Notes: generated by a model from the letters alone, not told the origin. 54,954 nt of DNA from Chlamydiota bacterium (GCA_013287815.1 JABDDC010000001.1:1-54954), one strand, 5' to 3'; counted from the stretch's first letter, positions 1 through 8,501 are shown. Program-made: numbers and translations.

Positions 1-375
1 CATTATTCCCACATTCCTACGCTTACGAATCACTTTTTTTGAATTTCGATGGTTTAAGAGGTATCTAAAGGCTCCTGTTTAAAAACAAGCAGAGTTAGGG
101 TATAAAAATAAAGTTATTGTTTGCAATTTTTCTCTTTTGATGTTTTTTATTTGAGATCTAATTCCATTTATTCCATAAACTTCACATCTTCAGTGCTTTG
201 TTAATTCATAAAAATATCTTTTCAGTTCTAGAATATGGGTTCAGAAAATTTCGGAAAAATTTTTAGAAGTTTCTCCTTAGAGAGATTTCCTTAAATATGA
301 ATTAGTACCGGTTCTATTAAGGAACATACCCCCTCTGCTTTTCCAAGGTACTGGTTCCATCTTCTGGGAGTCCCA
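1..375. other. Gene-poor left edge
   Basis: AT-rich stretch downstream of the element A gene cluster. I see no convincing coding frame, RNA gene or hairpin. The small frames that run into it from the right are shadows of the gene at 376-651. It could hold the end of a longer element A or a decayed gene; nothing decides this. Confidence 0.4.
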
Positions 376-651
376 TTAGTTTTCAGCAGGGTTCTTTGTC
401 TTGTTTGTAACCACTTTGATGAACTCGCTTTTCTTGACATAGCCGAAGAAGCCATTAGGAAACGAATCAAATGGTAGGAAAGCAAGATATGCTTCTCTAT
501 TGCCTCCAGAAGCGTAGAAACGCTGACGTGCTTGCATCTCTAGTATCCTTTGATGCTGAGCGTCGCTTGGCTTACCAATACCAATCAAAGCCCATAATCT
601 ATCGCCCGATCCCATCTTTTCTAATCTATTTAATCGTATTTTGTGAGACAT
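376..651 (-). CDS. Small hypothetical protein of element A
   Basis: 91 residues, basic N-terminus (MSHKIRLNRLEKMGSGDR). The start has a strong AGGAGGG ribosome site. It begins 10 bp after the terminase-small-subunit-like gene and probably shares its transcript. Small proteins starting with a similar basic helix often follow terS in phage genomes, but I recognise no domain. It is the last gene of the element A run before the gene-poor left edge. Confidence 0.6.
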   Translation of the reverse strand: MSHKIRLNRLEKMGSGDRLWALIGIGKPSDAQHQRILEMQARQRFYASGGNREAYLAFLPFDSFPNGFFGYVKKSEFIKVVTNKTKNPAEN

Positions 652-661
652 GAAAACCCTC

Positions 662-1033
662 CTATTCTGTAATGGTATCCTCTAGTTTTCTGATCCGTTG
701 CTCAACATCTCTAAACTCCATGAACTTGAGTGTCATGTTTAGCATATCAATGGCAACTCTATGCCGGACTGACTCTGACTCTGCATTATCAAGCAAGCCA
801 ATCAAAGTTTCACATGCTTTTGAAGCTGTTGCTTTTAAACGATCTACAGCGTGGGTTACAACCTCATTCTTCCTATTTTCTAATTCTTGCCGAAAAGCTG
901 GCTGATTTAACCAATCGAATATTTGCTTTGCAGAGACGCCAGACTGTTTAGCAGCTAACTCAATACTTGAATTGCTGATCAGAAAAGGTAAAGCATAAAG
1001 TTGCCGCCTCGTTAATGATGATCTGTCTTTCAT
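662..1033 (-). CDS. Terminase small subunit-like HTH protein
   Basis: 123 residues. The N-terminal third has the pattern of phBC6A51-type phage helix-turn-helix proteins: a 'LTRRQLYALPFL' lead, then a HTH around residues 24-45 containing AAKQSGVSAKQIFDWL. The rest is a long helical region, with a charged C-terminal segment (about 105-120) that may oligomerise. Small terminases bind packaging sites on phage DNA; in satellites they redirect the helper phage's packaging machinery. AAGGAAAT precedes the ATG. The gene lies 9 bp after the primase gene. It could instead be a generic HTH regulator. Confidence 0.6.
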   Translation of the reverse strand: MKDRSSLTRRQLYALPFLISNSSIELAAKQSGVSAKQIFDWLNQPAFRQELENRKNEVVTHAVDRLKATASKACETLIGLLDNAESESVRHRVAIDMLNMTLKFMEFRDVEQRIRKLEDTITE

Positions 1034-1042
1034 GAGATTTCC

Positions 1043-2101
1043 TTACGTTTTATTACTATTTGTTATCTCGCTCTCGATCCATTTATGCAGGTCTATGCCT
1101 GCAAGCCAAGCATCGCCAGCTCCTTTACCAGAGAGAGTGAGGATTCGATGAATCTGTGGAAATAACCTCTTCCATTTTACCCATGCGATAGCTCCAGCCT
1201 GATCAAAGTCAGGTAGGAATAAAATGCGCCTTGTGGAACGTAATAGTGCATCTGTATGTGCATCAATCGGCTTTGTGCTCCCACCAAGAGCAGCACAATA
1301 GAGTAAGTCACTTGCTTCCTGTTGGATAAGTAAAGCATCAAATTCAGATTCAAGCACAAGCCCAACAGGCAATGTGGTATTTCCATATATGGAAGAACAT
1401 GACTTTGAGCCAGAGATCTCAACGTATTTAGGAAGGTTGTCATCTTCTTTCCAAGCTGTGCGACGAATCTTGAGTTTGATAATTTGACCATCATTTGAAA
1501 ATGTGGGAATAGTAAAGCCAACCGGTAGCCAAATTTTCTGAGAGGTTCCATCGTCTTTGATGCGTTCTTCCAATCCCCAATCCTGACGACTACGTTTAAA
1601 ATCATAACCTCGATTATCACCAGAATTGAATCCGATCTTATATTTCCTGATTGACTCGGTGGTGAATCCTCGATCTTGAACTTTCTTTAAAGCCTCCGAG
1701 TTGTTTATCAAATTGGTATGACACCATTCCATAAATGCTGTTGCTTTCTCCATCCAGATTGAAGGAGGGTTAATAGCAATCACTGGTCTAGGTGGTTGTT
1801 TGGGCATTGATGTGAATAGGCGTGTTTTTGGCGTAATTTTCAGTTGGATACAAGCATCTCGATAATTCAGACCATGTAAATCTCGAAGAAAAGTTATTGC
1901 ATCCCCATATTTCTCACATTTGCGACAGGTATAACGTCCTCCTTGATATTCACCGTTCTTGTTATGACGGTTAGGCCAGATAAGGAAACGATCCTCCCCT
2001 GCTTTGCAAAAAGGACATGGTGAACAATATTCACCTCCATGACATGTAGCTTTTCTTCGTGGAGAATATCCTGTTTCTTCAATCAGATCTTTTATATCCA
2101 T
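1043..2101 (-). CDS. DNA primase with CHC2-type zinc ribbon and TOPRIM domain
   Basis: 352 residues. The N-terminus carries a zinc-ribbon pattern (CPFC near residue 31, CRKC near residue 60), as in DnaG and phage primases. The C-terminal half has TOPRIM signatures: an acidic 'LVLESEFDALL' followed by 'ILFLPDFDQAG'. It should synthesise RNA primers for element A replication. No DnaB-type helicase domain is fused; the separate RecA-fold ATPase at 2408-3505 probably supplies that activity. A GGAG ribosome site precedes the ATG. The intervening 300 bp hold the iteron/palindrome array. Element B uses a different primase type. Confidence 0.8.
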   Translation of the reverse strand: MDIKDLIEETGYSPRRKATCHGGEYCSPCPFCKAGEDRFLIWPNRHNKNGEYQGGRYTCRKCEKYGDAITFLRDLHGLNYRDACIQLKITPKTRLFTSMPKQPPRPVIAINPPSIWMEKATAFMEWCHTNLINNSEALKKVQDRGFTTESIRKYKIGFNSGDNRGYDFKRSRQDWGLEERIKDDGTSQKIWLPVGFTIPTFSNDGQIIKLKIRRTAWKEDDNLPKYVEISGSKSCSSIYGNTTLPVGLVLESEFDALLIQQEASDLLYCAALGGSTKPIDAHTDALLRSTRRILFLPDFDQAGAIAWVKWKRLFPQIHRILTLSGKGAGDAWLAGIDLHKWIESEITNSNKT

Positions 2102-2129
2102 TTTTATACTCTCCGTCCGCTTGATTCAG

Positions 2130-2301
2130 ATACCGGTATTTGATCAGTAAAAAGTTCAAATACCTTCCTAAAAGTATTTTTGAGATCTCTTCACTATCAA
2201 TTTTATCATCAAATACCTGTTAGATACCTCTTAAATACCGGTATTTCGTCACATCAAATACCGCTATATTCTTTAGATATAGCGGTATTTGATGTGACGA
2301 A
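2130..2301. repeat. Iteron array with 57-bp palindrome, candidate replication origin of element A
   Basis: The hexamer-like unit AAATACC (or its complement GGTATTT) recurs near 2131-2141, 2158-2164, 2211-2217, 2233-2246, 2256-2262 and 2284-2290, twice as the palindrome ATACCGGTAT. The last copies lie in a perfect inverted repeat with 25-bp arms (2245-2269 and 2277-2301) and a 7-nt loop. The array occupies the gap between the primase and RecA-fold ATPase genes of element A. Iterons next to rep genes are the usual layout of plasmid and satellite origins. It could also act as an operator or terminator. Confidence 0.65.
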
Positions 2302-2407
2302 TCTTGATTCCCACAGAAAAGCTAAACATCCGAATCCACCTTTTCTTGGGCAGCATCAATCCAGTAAACCCAGGAATTTCTATTGCTTTGTGGCTTTTCT
2401 GGATTGC

Positions 2408-3505
2408 TCAACGCTCTATTACCACCTTTGCATTCTCTAGCTCATTTAACAACTTTCGAGTATAAGGTTCTGTTTTAGCGATGGATTCTGCTAACGTCTT
2501 GCATGTGAGTGTTCTGCCAGCATAACGTTCCATTTCAGCTTTGAGCTTTTCTTTATCACTCATCTTTGATCCCTTTATCTGCTTTGGATTGCCTGGTTCA
2601 TCCCATAACACATAAACACTTCCACATTCAACTTGAGAGCATAGATTGAAACTTTGCTCTGCCCATTGTTCCCCATCCTTTAGCTTTGAACAAGTCATCA
2701 CTGCTTTAGTAATTCCTTCCGATGGCTTTTCAATCTTAATCATAAAGTCCATTGCTCCTCGTAATGAACTGCTCCCTCGTTCAATAGCACCATTCTTATT
2801 TGTATGATGTACCAATATCACAGCACAACCAAGGTCATTGGCAGCCAAGCGACATGAACTTAAAACTTTACCCATATGCTGAGCACTATTTTCATCTGCT
2901 GCATTGGTTGCAGTGTGTAAGGTATCAATAATAAGAACATCAAGTGGCTTTGCATCTTTTTCTAGCTGACGAGCTTTCCATTCATTACAAAAACGGTTAA
3001 TCGTTGCTATCGCGTTATCGTCATACAATTGCGGAGGGTTTGCGTAGAAAGCGAAATTATGTAGAGAAGTAATACTATAGTGTTTAGCTATGGATGAAAA
3101 CCTAGGGGGTAATCCACTAAGACCTTCACCGGCACAATAAGCGATGTAAAGGGGGCGTTGAACATCAAACCTATTAGCCCATCGACTGCCAGTGCAAAGG
3201 CTCATGATCATGTCTATGATCAAAAATGTTTTGCCACATCCAGGTGCTCCATAGATCATGCCAATGTCTCCAGCTCCAAAAACTTGATCCATTAACCATT
3301 TCTTAGAAGGCATTTCTAACATCTCAGCAAATGTATAGGGTTTAAAAACTGGGCTGCTTTCAAAGATCTCATTTTTTGAAACATTTGGATTTCCATCAGC
3401 TTCTATGATGAGCTTCTCAAATTGCAAGGCTCTCATATCTGTGAAATGTTTCACTTCAGATTGCTCTTGCAATTCAATAGAAGTTTTATCTACAATTACG
3501 TTCAT
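2408..3505 (-). CDS. RecA-fold ATPase (RepA/KaiC-like replicative helicase)
   Basis: 365 residues. Walker A GAPGCGKT lies at residues 86-93; a Walker B-like 'LDVLIIDTLHT' and a 'CAVILVHHTNKNG' sensor strand follow, then 'RGSSSLRGAMDF'. This is the plasmid RepA (RSF1010-type hexameric helicase) / phage AAA_25 pattern. The C-terminal 60 residues look like a small winged helix. It probably unwinds the element's origin with the neighbouring primase. AGGAAACTGCT precedes the ATG, and the gene follows the small gene at 3535 by 29 bp. Confidence 0.8.
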   Translation of the reverse strand: MNVIVDKTSIELQEQSEVKHFTDMRALQFEKLIIEADGNPNVSKNEIFESSPVFKPYTFAEMLEMPSKKWLMDQVFGAGDIGMIYGAPGCGKTFLIIDMIMSLCTGSRWANRFDVQRPLYIAYCAGEGLSGLPPRFSSIAKHYSITSLHNFAFYANPPQLYDDNAIATINRFCNEWKARQLEKDAKPLDVLIIDTLHTATNAADENSAQHMGKVLSSCRLAANDLGCAVILVHHTNKNGAIERGSSSLRGAMDFMIKIEKPSEGITKAVMTCSKLKDGEQWAEQSFNLCSQVECGSVYVLWDEPGNPKQIKGSKMSDKEKLKAEMERYAGRTLTCKTLAESIAKTEPYTRKLLNELENAKVVIER

Positions 3506-3534
3506 AGCAGTTTCCTAACCCATTTGAGACCCGT

Positions 3535-3744
3535 TTAAGACAGGCTCCTATATATGTTTCTAAGACCGGTATAGTTCAATTCTCGAAGAAAGATTGGTAA
3601 ATAAAACCTAACTACTTCAGCATTTCTTTCAGCGTTATCAAGATGTTCAACGTCTCCGCTTTCCTCGAAACGAGAAAGCCAATAGTTAAACTGTTCAAGA
3701 TAAGTAATAAGCATTTTACGGTTATATTCATCGCTTACAGGCAT
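3535..3744 (-). CDS. Small hypothetical protein
   Basis: 69 residues, mostly helical and acidic, without a recognised domain. It overlaps the AlpA-like gene by 17 bp and has a textbook AGGAGG ribosome site, so it is very probably translated from the alpA-repA transcript. A small accessory or regulatory protein of element A is plausible from position only. Confidence 0.6.
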   Translation of the reverse strand: MPVSDEYNRKMLITYLEQFNYWLSRFEESGDVEHLDNAERNAEVVRFYLPIFLRELNYTGLRNIYRSLS

Positions 3745-3955
3745 AGTTAGGGTCCTCCTGAATACGATCTACACAGAGCCAGAATTCTGATTGATCAATT
3801 AAAACGCGCCTTCCGACTCTTTTGAATGCTGATTGGAATTTATTTTCATTTTTAGAGGCACCAAATATCAATGCCCGAATACCCGATTCCGTAGGCCATG
3901 GATATTTTTGGGTGAACTGCCGAACTGTTAATAACTGCGTTTCTATATTTATCAT
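3728..3955 (-). CDS. AlpA/excisionase-like DNA-binding protein
   Basis: 75 residues from the ATG at 3955, chosen because GAGGAGG lies 7 bp upstream; an upstream start at 3970 has no such site. The sequence begins TVRQFTQKYPWPTESGIRAL, a MerR/AlpA-type HTH lead, followed by 'FKRVGRRVLIDQSEFW', the beta-wing and 'grr.li.e..f..Wl' ending of excisionase-family proteins. AlpA proteins activate or repress the replication and excision module of satellites. The four AATTAACTT repeats upstream are its likely binding sites. Confidence 0.65.
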   Translation of the reverse strand: MINIETQLLTVRQFTQKYPWPTESGIRALIFGASKNENKFQSAFKRVGRRVLIDQSEFWLCVDRIQEDPNYACKR

Positions 3956-4051
3956 CTGGAACCTCCTCATTTTGGTTCTTGTTGGTTAATTCCTGATGAT
4001 CTCATTTTATAAAAATAAATTACACATAAATGCCTTCAAGCATATTTGTGA

Positions 4052-4124
4052 ATTAACTTTTCTGGAAGAAATTAACTTTTTTTAGAGGAGGGACACACGT
4101 TAAAATTAACTTATTTTTTAACTT
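4052..4124. promoter_or_regulatory. Four direct repeats of ATTAACTT upstream of the AlpA-like gene
   Basis: Copies at 4052-4059, 4071-4078, 4105-4112 and a partial one at 4118-4124 lie in the 280-bp gap between the AlpA-like gene and the unknown gene at 4238. Spacings are irregular (19, 34, 13 bp). Short direct repeats before an alpA-type gene suggest a regulator binding cluster controlling the replication operon. The rest of the gap 3956-4237 is AT-rich without other signals. Confidence 0.45.
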
Positions 4125-4237
4125 ATTTCATTACAGAAGATAGTGATGAATATAGATTTTTCAAAAGATTCGAGCTAGTCACTCGAAAAGAGGATAAATT
4201 CTTTACTTAAGTTAAGGACTTAAAGTGATATTAGTTT

Positions 4238-5593
4238 TTAATCGTGAATAGGCTTTTGGCGAACATGAAAATCACGAATCCATCTTTTGAGCGTAGAGGA
4301 GGGATATGCTTTTTTTCTTTTGGCTATAGCATTCTCTTCTTTCCGATAGTGCGTTATAGCAATATTGTAGGTTCTCTGATGAGGTGATTTACCTTTATTT
4401 AGAATCCACCAATTGCCGTACCAATCACAGAATTTCTCTTCATCAGACTCCCGAAGGGGTTGTTTTAATATTCTCTTTGACGGATCTTTTATGAATGTTG
4501 TTTGCCCTGAAACGATATCATTAATAAAAAGCTCCTTAGATAGAGTCTCCACTAATTTTTGAAAATTTCCCCTTTTAAGATATGTACACAAATGATTGGA
4601 CCGATCTAGTAAAGCAAATTCTTCTGCCTTCCAAATAAGCAAACATTTATTATATACATCGCTTCCAAGCAATCCAATTTCAAGAGACTTCTCCCTTAAA
4701 GACGGCCATCTCTTCTGTAGCAGTTTTTCATCTTTAAATCCCCAGCAAGCCTCTAAAACTTCCAAATCCCTCCACATGACTTCAGCAAAGCATTCTGCAT
4801 TTGCTTGATGCTCTTTAAGACGGATATTATAGGCCATCTGAGCCGTTGGAGCAAAAGCTTTATGCAGCTTATATAAATCAACTTGATATTTAAAAACCTT
4901 CACTCGCTCCGAAATCTTTTTTGAGGAGGAATTCTGCCTAGTTTTGATTATTGAAAAAAGGTTTCCAACGAATTTAAACTTCTTTTGAGATGCTTTTTTA
5001 AGTACTGAGCTTTTCATTTCTTTGGGAAATTTTCTCCATCCCACAAGAATCCATATTCTGCCTATTTGATATAAGGGATGACACTTAGCTAAGCATTGAT
5101 CACATACTTCCCCTAGACTCGTGTCGCGATGTGGACAGGCAAAACTATTATTGTATTTTCTTGTTCTTTCCAATTCCACAACCTTCAAAGCAAGATTAGA
5201 AAAAGGATATTTTTTTGGAAGTCCTAAGTGATTTACATGGAGTTCTTGAAGATCTGAAAAGATTCTTTTGAGAAGAGTATCGCCAAATTCAAAACGAGGA
5301 CCTCGTACTTTCTGCAACAATCTGATAAGCTCTTTTTGAAGATCCCATTTATTTTTCTCTTTGGCATGCTTCCAAAGCTCAATAAAAGCTGACGTTAACT
5401 CCTCATTAACTTTTCTGATCGTATTATTTTTCCTTAGTTTGTCTTGCCAAGAGTTAATATGTTCCGGAAAAAGCCCTCGAATTAAAGGAATTGTTTTTAG
5501 AATTAACCTTTGGAAAAAACTACTATCATCTTTGCATCCAAAAAGAATCGTTTTTTCCATATCAAACTTTTCTGTTGCTATAACTTTACTCAA
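4238..5593 (-). CDS. Hypothetical protein with Cys cluster
   Basis: About 451 residues. The best start is the TTG at 5593, because GGAGGAG lies just upstream inside the end of the integrase gene; an ATG at 5560 is an alternative. The protein is basic and helical. Near residue 155 it has a C-x2-H...C-x2-C-x3-C arrangement (CPHRD ... CDQCLAKC), suggesting a bound metal. The C-terminus is rich in Lys/Arg and Trp. It overlaps the integrase, so the two are probably co-expressed. I recognise no family; a DNA- or RNA-binding accessory protein of the element is a guess. Confidence 0.7.
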   Translation of the reverse strand: MSKVIATEKFDMEKTILFGCKDDSSFFQRLILKTIPLIRGLFPEHINSWQDKLRKNNTIRKVNEELTSAFIELWKHAKEKNKWDLQKELIRLLQKVRGPRFEFGDTLLKRIFSDLQELHVNHLGLPKKYPFSNLALKVVELERTRKYNNSFACPHRDTSLGEVCDQCLAKCHPLYQIGRIWILVGWRKFPKEMKSSVLKKASQKKFKFVGNLFSIIKTRQNSSSKKISERVKVFKYQVDLYKLHKAFAPTAQMAYNIRLKEHQANAECFAEVMWRDLEVLEACWGFKDEKLLQKRWPSLREKSLEIGLLGSDVYNKCLLIWKAEEFALLDRSNHLCTYLKRGNFQKLVETLSKELFINDIVSGQTTFIKDPSKRILKQPLRESDEEKFCDWYGNWWILNKGKSPHQRTYNIAITHYRKEENAIAKRKKAYPSSTLKRWIRDFHVRQKPIHD

Positions 5594-6662
5594 CTGCTCC
5601 TCCAAAAATATTATTTCCTGCCCGTTCCATTAATGCAGTTAAATGCTTTCGACTATAATGCGCGTAACGTCGAGTCATATGGGGTGAGCGATGCCCTAAA
5701 ATAGCCATAAGCTCTCCTTGCGTTGCTCCATTCATAGCGAGATAAGATGCCGCGGTATGCCGAAGGTCATGCCAACGAAATTCCGTGATCCCAGCACTTC
5801 TCAAAGCCCGTTCAAAAGCACTTCTAATAGAAACAACTCCTGCACTATTTTGTCTTTGAGATTTAAAAACTAACCCCACAGCATTTTCCGCATAAGTAGG
5901 GCACTGTTTAAAAATGGTTTCTACGGCTCCAGTTAATGGAATAACTCGCCTATCACCATTTTTGGTTTCACGAAGGATTATGGTGCGGTGATCAAAATCA
6001 ATGTCGCTCCACTGTAAATTAACTAGCTCGCCAAAACGCATTGCTGTCAAAATTGAGATGGTTACCATGGGAAAAAGATTAGGATTAGAAGATTCTTTAC
6101 AAAACAGAAGTAACCGCTCTTTTTCTTCGATACTTAAAAATCTTTCTCTTGAAGGGGCTTCACTTGGTTTTGAAACCTTACGCATAGGCGAATCGTCTAT
6201 CCATCCCCATTCTTGAACTGCCACAGCTAAAGCTTTGGATAAAGACGCCAAATACCGGTTCACTGTTGAGGGACTTCGGAGCTTTTTTCGTTTTGTAGTC
6301 TCAATTAACAAAGCATCACGTGCCTCAGCGATGACACCTGAAGTCAAATCTGCAAGGGTTAAATGACCTAAGCGTTGTTTCCACCACATCAAAAGAGCCG
6401 TTTGTTTACTTTGACTTTTAGGATTTTTGGGAAGCCATTGTGTAATGAAGCGATCTATTAATTCCCCTACAGTATGACGCTTGGCTTCTGAAACTTTAGA
6501 ATGGCGGCCGTCTCTTATTGCAGACTCAGTATCTTGAATCCATTTTTTTGCTGCGCTGCGTGTTCTAAAATTGTCTCGATCTACTGGATGTCCGCGCAAT
6601 CGAATTTCTGCATGATAAGATTTAGAGCCATCTTTTTTTGTAAATTCACGAATTGATCCCAT
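5586..6662 (-). CDS. Tyrosine recombinase/integrase of element A
   Basis: 358 residues from the ATG at 6662 (GGAGA site upstream). The N-terminal arm-binding segment (SIREFTKKDGSKSYHAEIR) and a SAM-like core domain precede the catalytic domain. Catalytic pattern: Arg in 'TAMRFGELVNLQWSDIDF', HxLRH in 'FRWHDLRHTAASYLA', then 'LGHRSPHMTRRYAHYS' with the nucleophilic Tyr. It should integrate and excise element A at the tRNA-Tyr copy at 7046-7102, facing away from it. Candidate arm sites lie between gene and att site. Confidence 0.9.
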   Translation of the reverse strand: MGSIREFTKKDGSKSYHAEIRLRGHPVDRDNFRTRSAAKKWIQDTESAIRDGRHSKVSEAKRHTVGELIDRFITQWLPKNPKSQSKQTALLMWWKQRLGHLTLADLTSGVIAEARDALLIETTKRKKLRSPSTVNRYLASLSKALAVAVQEWGWIDDSPMRKVSKPSEAPSRERFLSIEEKERLLLFCKESSNPNLFPMVTISILTAMRFGELVNLQWSDIDFDHRTIILRETKNGDRRVIPLTGAVETIFKQCPTYAENAVGLVFKSQRQNSAGVVSIRSAFERALRSAGITEFRWHDLRHTAASYLAMNGATQGELMAILGHRSPHMTRRYAHYSRKHLTALMERAGNNIFGGAVE

Positions 6663-6790
6663 AAGTCTCCAGGATTGAAAGGTGTAACCTAGCAAATATC
6701 AAAATAAAGCACAACAAGGGATAGTAAATCCCTTGTCTATTTATGAAATTCTCTAGGTAAAATGAATAAATTTGAGTAGATAAACAAAGC

Positions 6791-6990
6791 TTTACGCAAT
6801 TTTTACGCACTTGAAGAAAGTTTTGACGCTTTTTGACCACCAAAATTCCAATGGATAGCAAAAGCAACGAAGCATCAAGAATTGTATCAATAAGGGCAAA
6901 AATAAAACGTCTGAACTTTGAGATGCGAAAAGACTGAAAGGATGGGTATTGCGCCAGTTTGTTGGCGTCTACTGCGTAAAATTTGCGTAA
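6791..6990. promoter_or_regulatory. Putative integrase arm-type sites (TTTACGCA)
   Basis: TTTACGCA occurs at 6791-6798 and 6802-6809, and its complement TGCGTAAA at 6973-6980, with a further TGCGTAA at 6984-6990. Both pairs are followed by similar TTGAAG flanks. The paired, inverted layout between integrase A and the tRNA-Tyr fragment is what arm-binding sites of a tyrosine integrase look like. Apart from these, the 6663-7045 gap shows no gene; frames crossing it are not credible. Confidence 0.4.
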
Positions 6991-7045
6991 TTGAAGAGAA
7001 AGAGGCTCTTTGAAGAACCTATGGAAATCTTGCTGTGAATAGTGT

Positions 7046-7102
7046 ATGGGGGCGGTTGGACTCGAACCAACGGAGACCGAAGTCGAGGGATTTACAGTCC
7101 CT
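7046..7102. repeat. attachment site: 3' fragment of tRNA-Tyr
   Basis: 57 bp identical to 20199-20255, covering the 3' side of tRNA-Tyr (acceptor strand, T arm, variable arm, anticodon region). The similarity stops abruptly at 7103, so this is a partial tRNA copy made by integration, not a functional tRNA. It is the junction between elements A and B. Confidence 0.9.
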
Positions 7103-7151
7103 CTAGCCACCGTTCCCTATCCTTCCTATTCCTTCCTTAAGTCTTTGAGTA

Positions 7152-7180
7152 TTGACATTTTATACTCTACAATGTATTCT
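7152..7180 (+). promoter_or_regulatory. Candidate promoter of integrase B
   Basis: A consensus -35 TTGACA (7152-7157) is followed after 17 bp by TATTCT (7175-7180). It lies 80 bp before the integrase start, between the att copy and the 21-bp repeat, so the integrase could bind over its own leader. Confidence 0.45.
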
Positions 7181-7219
7181 TAGCCATTCCTAATTCCACC
7201 CGCTATTTCATCATCATTT

Positions 7220-7240
7220 GGTTGGACAGGGGTTGGACAA
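7220..7240. repeat. 21-bp terminal direct repeat (left copy)
   Basis: Identical to 20118-20138. The unit itself contains GTTGGACA twice. It sits 117 bp inside the left att copy and just before integrase B. Candidate integrase arm-type site. Confidence 0.6.
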
Positions 7241-7259
7241 ATTTTACGGTAGGGCTTAA

Positions 7260-8501
7260 ATGAAACTGAAATGGATCAAATCAAAATTTCGAGGTGTGCG
7301 TTATAGGGAACATCCCACCAGAAAAAATGGTGTTGTACCGGACCGTTATTACACTATTTTCTACAAGCTCGATGGAAAAATGGTGCAAGAATCTCTTGGA
7401 TGGGCAACAGAATCATGGGAAGAAACCATAAATGGTAAGAAGGTCAAAGCAAATTGGACTGAGAAACGAGCGGCAGAAGAATTAGCTGAATTGCAGAAAA
7501 ATCAACGTCTTGGAACGGGTCCAAGAACGCTAAAAGAAAAACGCATGATTCAGGCTAAAGCTCTCGCTATTCAAAAAGCTGAAAGTCTCACGCTTTCTGA
7601 GTTTTGGGAAGAAGATTATGTCCATGTATTAAAAGACCGCATCAAATCTTCCTCTTGGGAAAAAGAAGTCTCACACTATGAAAACCGGATTAAACCATTA
7701 ATGGGCAATAAACCATTAAAAGATATCACTCCTGAAGATGTTGAGCGCATGGTTGATACGATGAAAGCAAAAAAACTCTCTCGCCGTACCCAACAATATG
7801 CCATCGGCACAGTTTTTCGAATATGGAAACATGCCGCCAAACGCAAGCTTGTAAAGACTGGTGAAAATCCGGCTTCAGGAATACTCGTAGGAAAGATAAA
7901 TAATGCAAGGTTTCGGGTACTTCTTCCCGAAGAGATAAAGGCTATTTTAGACTATCTTCTCATCCACAATCAAACAGCGCATGACATCACTCTTTTTGGT
8001 GCCTATACAGGCTGTCGATTTTCAGAAGCTGCCAGACTCACATGGGAATGTATTAATTTCACTGAAAACACAGTGCTTTTTCAAGAGACAAAAAACGGCG
8101 ATTCCAGAGAGATTTATTTAGTGCCTGAGTTGATAACAATGTTAAAAGGAAGACCTCCAGGAAAAATAGGCGAATACGTTTTTACCACACACAAAGGAAG
8201 TCCATACAAGGAGCCACCAGCCGCCTTTAGAGCAGCTGTCAATCACTTAGAATTAAATAAAGATCGGAATCCCAGGGACAAGGCATCTTATCATACATTG
8301 CGTCATACCGCAGCAACCATTGCAGCTCGAAATGGAGCGTCTGTCAAAGATTTACAGCTTATGTTTGGTTGGAAGACTTCTGCAATGGTCTTTGTCTATG
8401 TAAAAGGCGATAAAGATGAACGACGACAAGCAATGAATGGCATTGCTCAGTCACTTAAGGGTGAAAACGAAAAAATCATATCAATTGCAGCGACAGTCTA
8501 A
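7260..8501 (+). CDS. Tyrosine recombinase/integrase of element B
   Basis: 413 residues. An AP2-like N-terminal segment (FRGVRYREHPTRKNG) is followed by a core-binding domain (about 110-190). The catalytic domain has Arg in 'GAYTGCRFSEAARLTW', HxLRH in 'YHTLRHTAATIAARNG', and a final 'GWKTSAMVFVY', where Trp replaces the common second His before the nucleophilic Tyr. It should recombine the tRNA-Tyr sites at 7046 and 20199. It is clearly different from integrase A although both appear to use the same target. The neighbour at 8516 follows by 14 bp. Confidence 0.9.
   Translation: MKLKWIKSKFRGVRYREHPTRKNGVVPDRYYTIFYKLDGKMVQESLGWATESWEETINGKKVKANWTEKRAAEELAELQKNQRLGTGPRTLKEKRMIQAKALAIQKAESLTLSEFWEEDYVHVLKDRIKSSSWEKEVSHYENRIKPLMGNKPLKDITPEDVERMVDTMKAKKLSRRTQQYAIGTVFRIWKHAAKRKLVKTGENPASGILVGKINNARFRVLLPEEIKAILDYLLIHNQTAHDITLFGAYTGCRFSEAARLTWECINFTENTVLFQETKNGDSREIYLVPELITMLKGRPPGKIGEYVFTTHKGSPYKEPPAAFRAAVNHLELNKDRNPRDKASYHTLRHTAATIAARNGASVKDLQLMFGWKTSAMVFVYVKGDKDERRQAMNGIAQSLKGENEKIISIAATV

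Larger units (their letters stand above)
1..7102. mobile_element. Element A: phage-satellite-like island (left end outside window)
   Basis: Minus-strand gene set: tyrosine integrase (5586-6662), unknown protein, AlpA-like regulator, small unknown protein, RecA-fold ATPase, iteron array, zinc-ribbon/TOPRIM primase, terminase-small-subunit-like protein, small unknown protein. The integrase lies about 380 bp from a 57-bp tRNA-Tyr fragment (7046-7102), which serves as its right attachment site. No capsid, portal or tail genes are visible in the part shown. The order int, alpA, replication genes, terS is that of phage-inducible chromosomal islands. The left end, and any large terminase, would lie before base 1. 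Calling it a satellite is inference. Confidence 0.65.

Noticed and set aside
2180-2440. 86-residue plus-strand frame through the iterons
   Set aside because: It translates the palindrome and the end of the ATPase gene and has no ribosome site.
7046-7102. Second functional tRNA-Tyr
   Set aside because: Similarity ends after the anticodon region; the 5' half and acceptor partner strand are missing.
6646-7110. 154-residue minus-strand frame across the tRNA fragment
   Set aside because: It starts inside the tRNA-Tyr copy, crosses the integrase arm sites and overlaps the integrase start; no ribosome site or domain.
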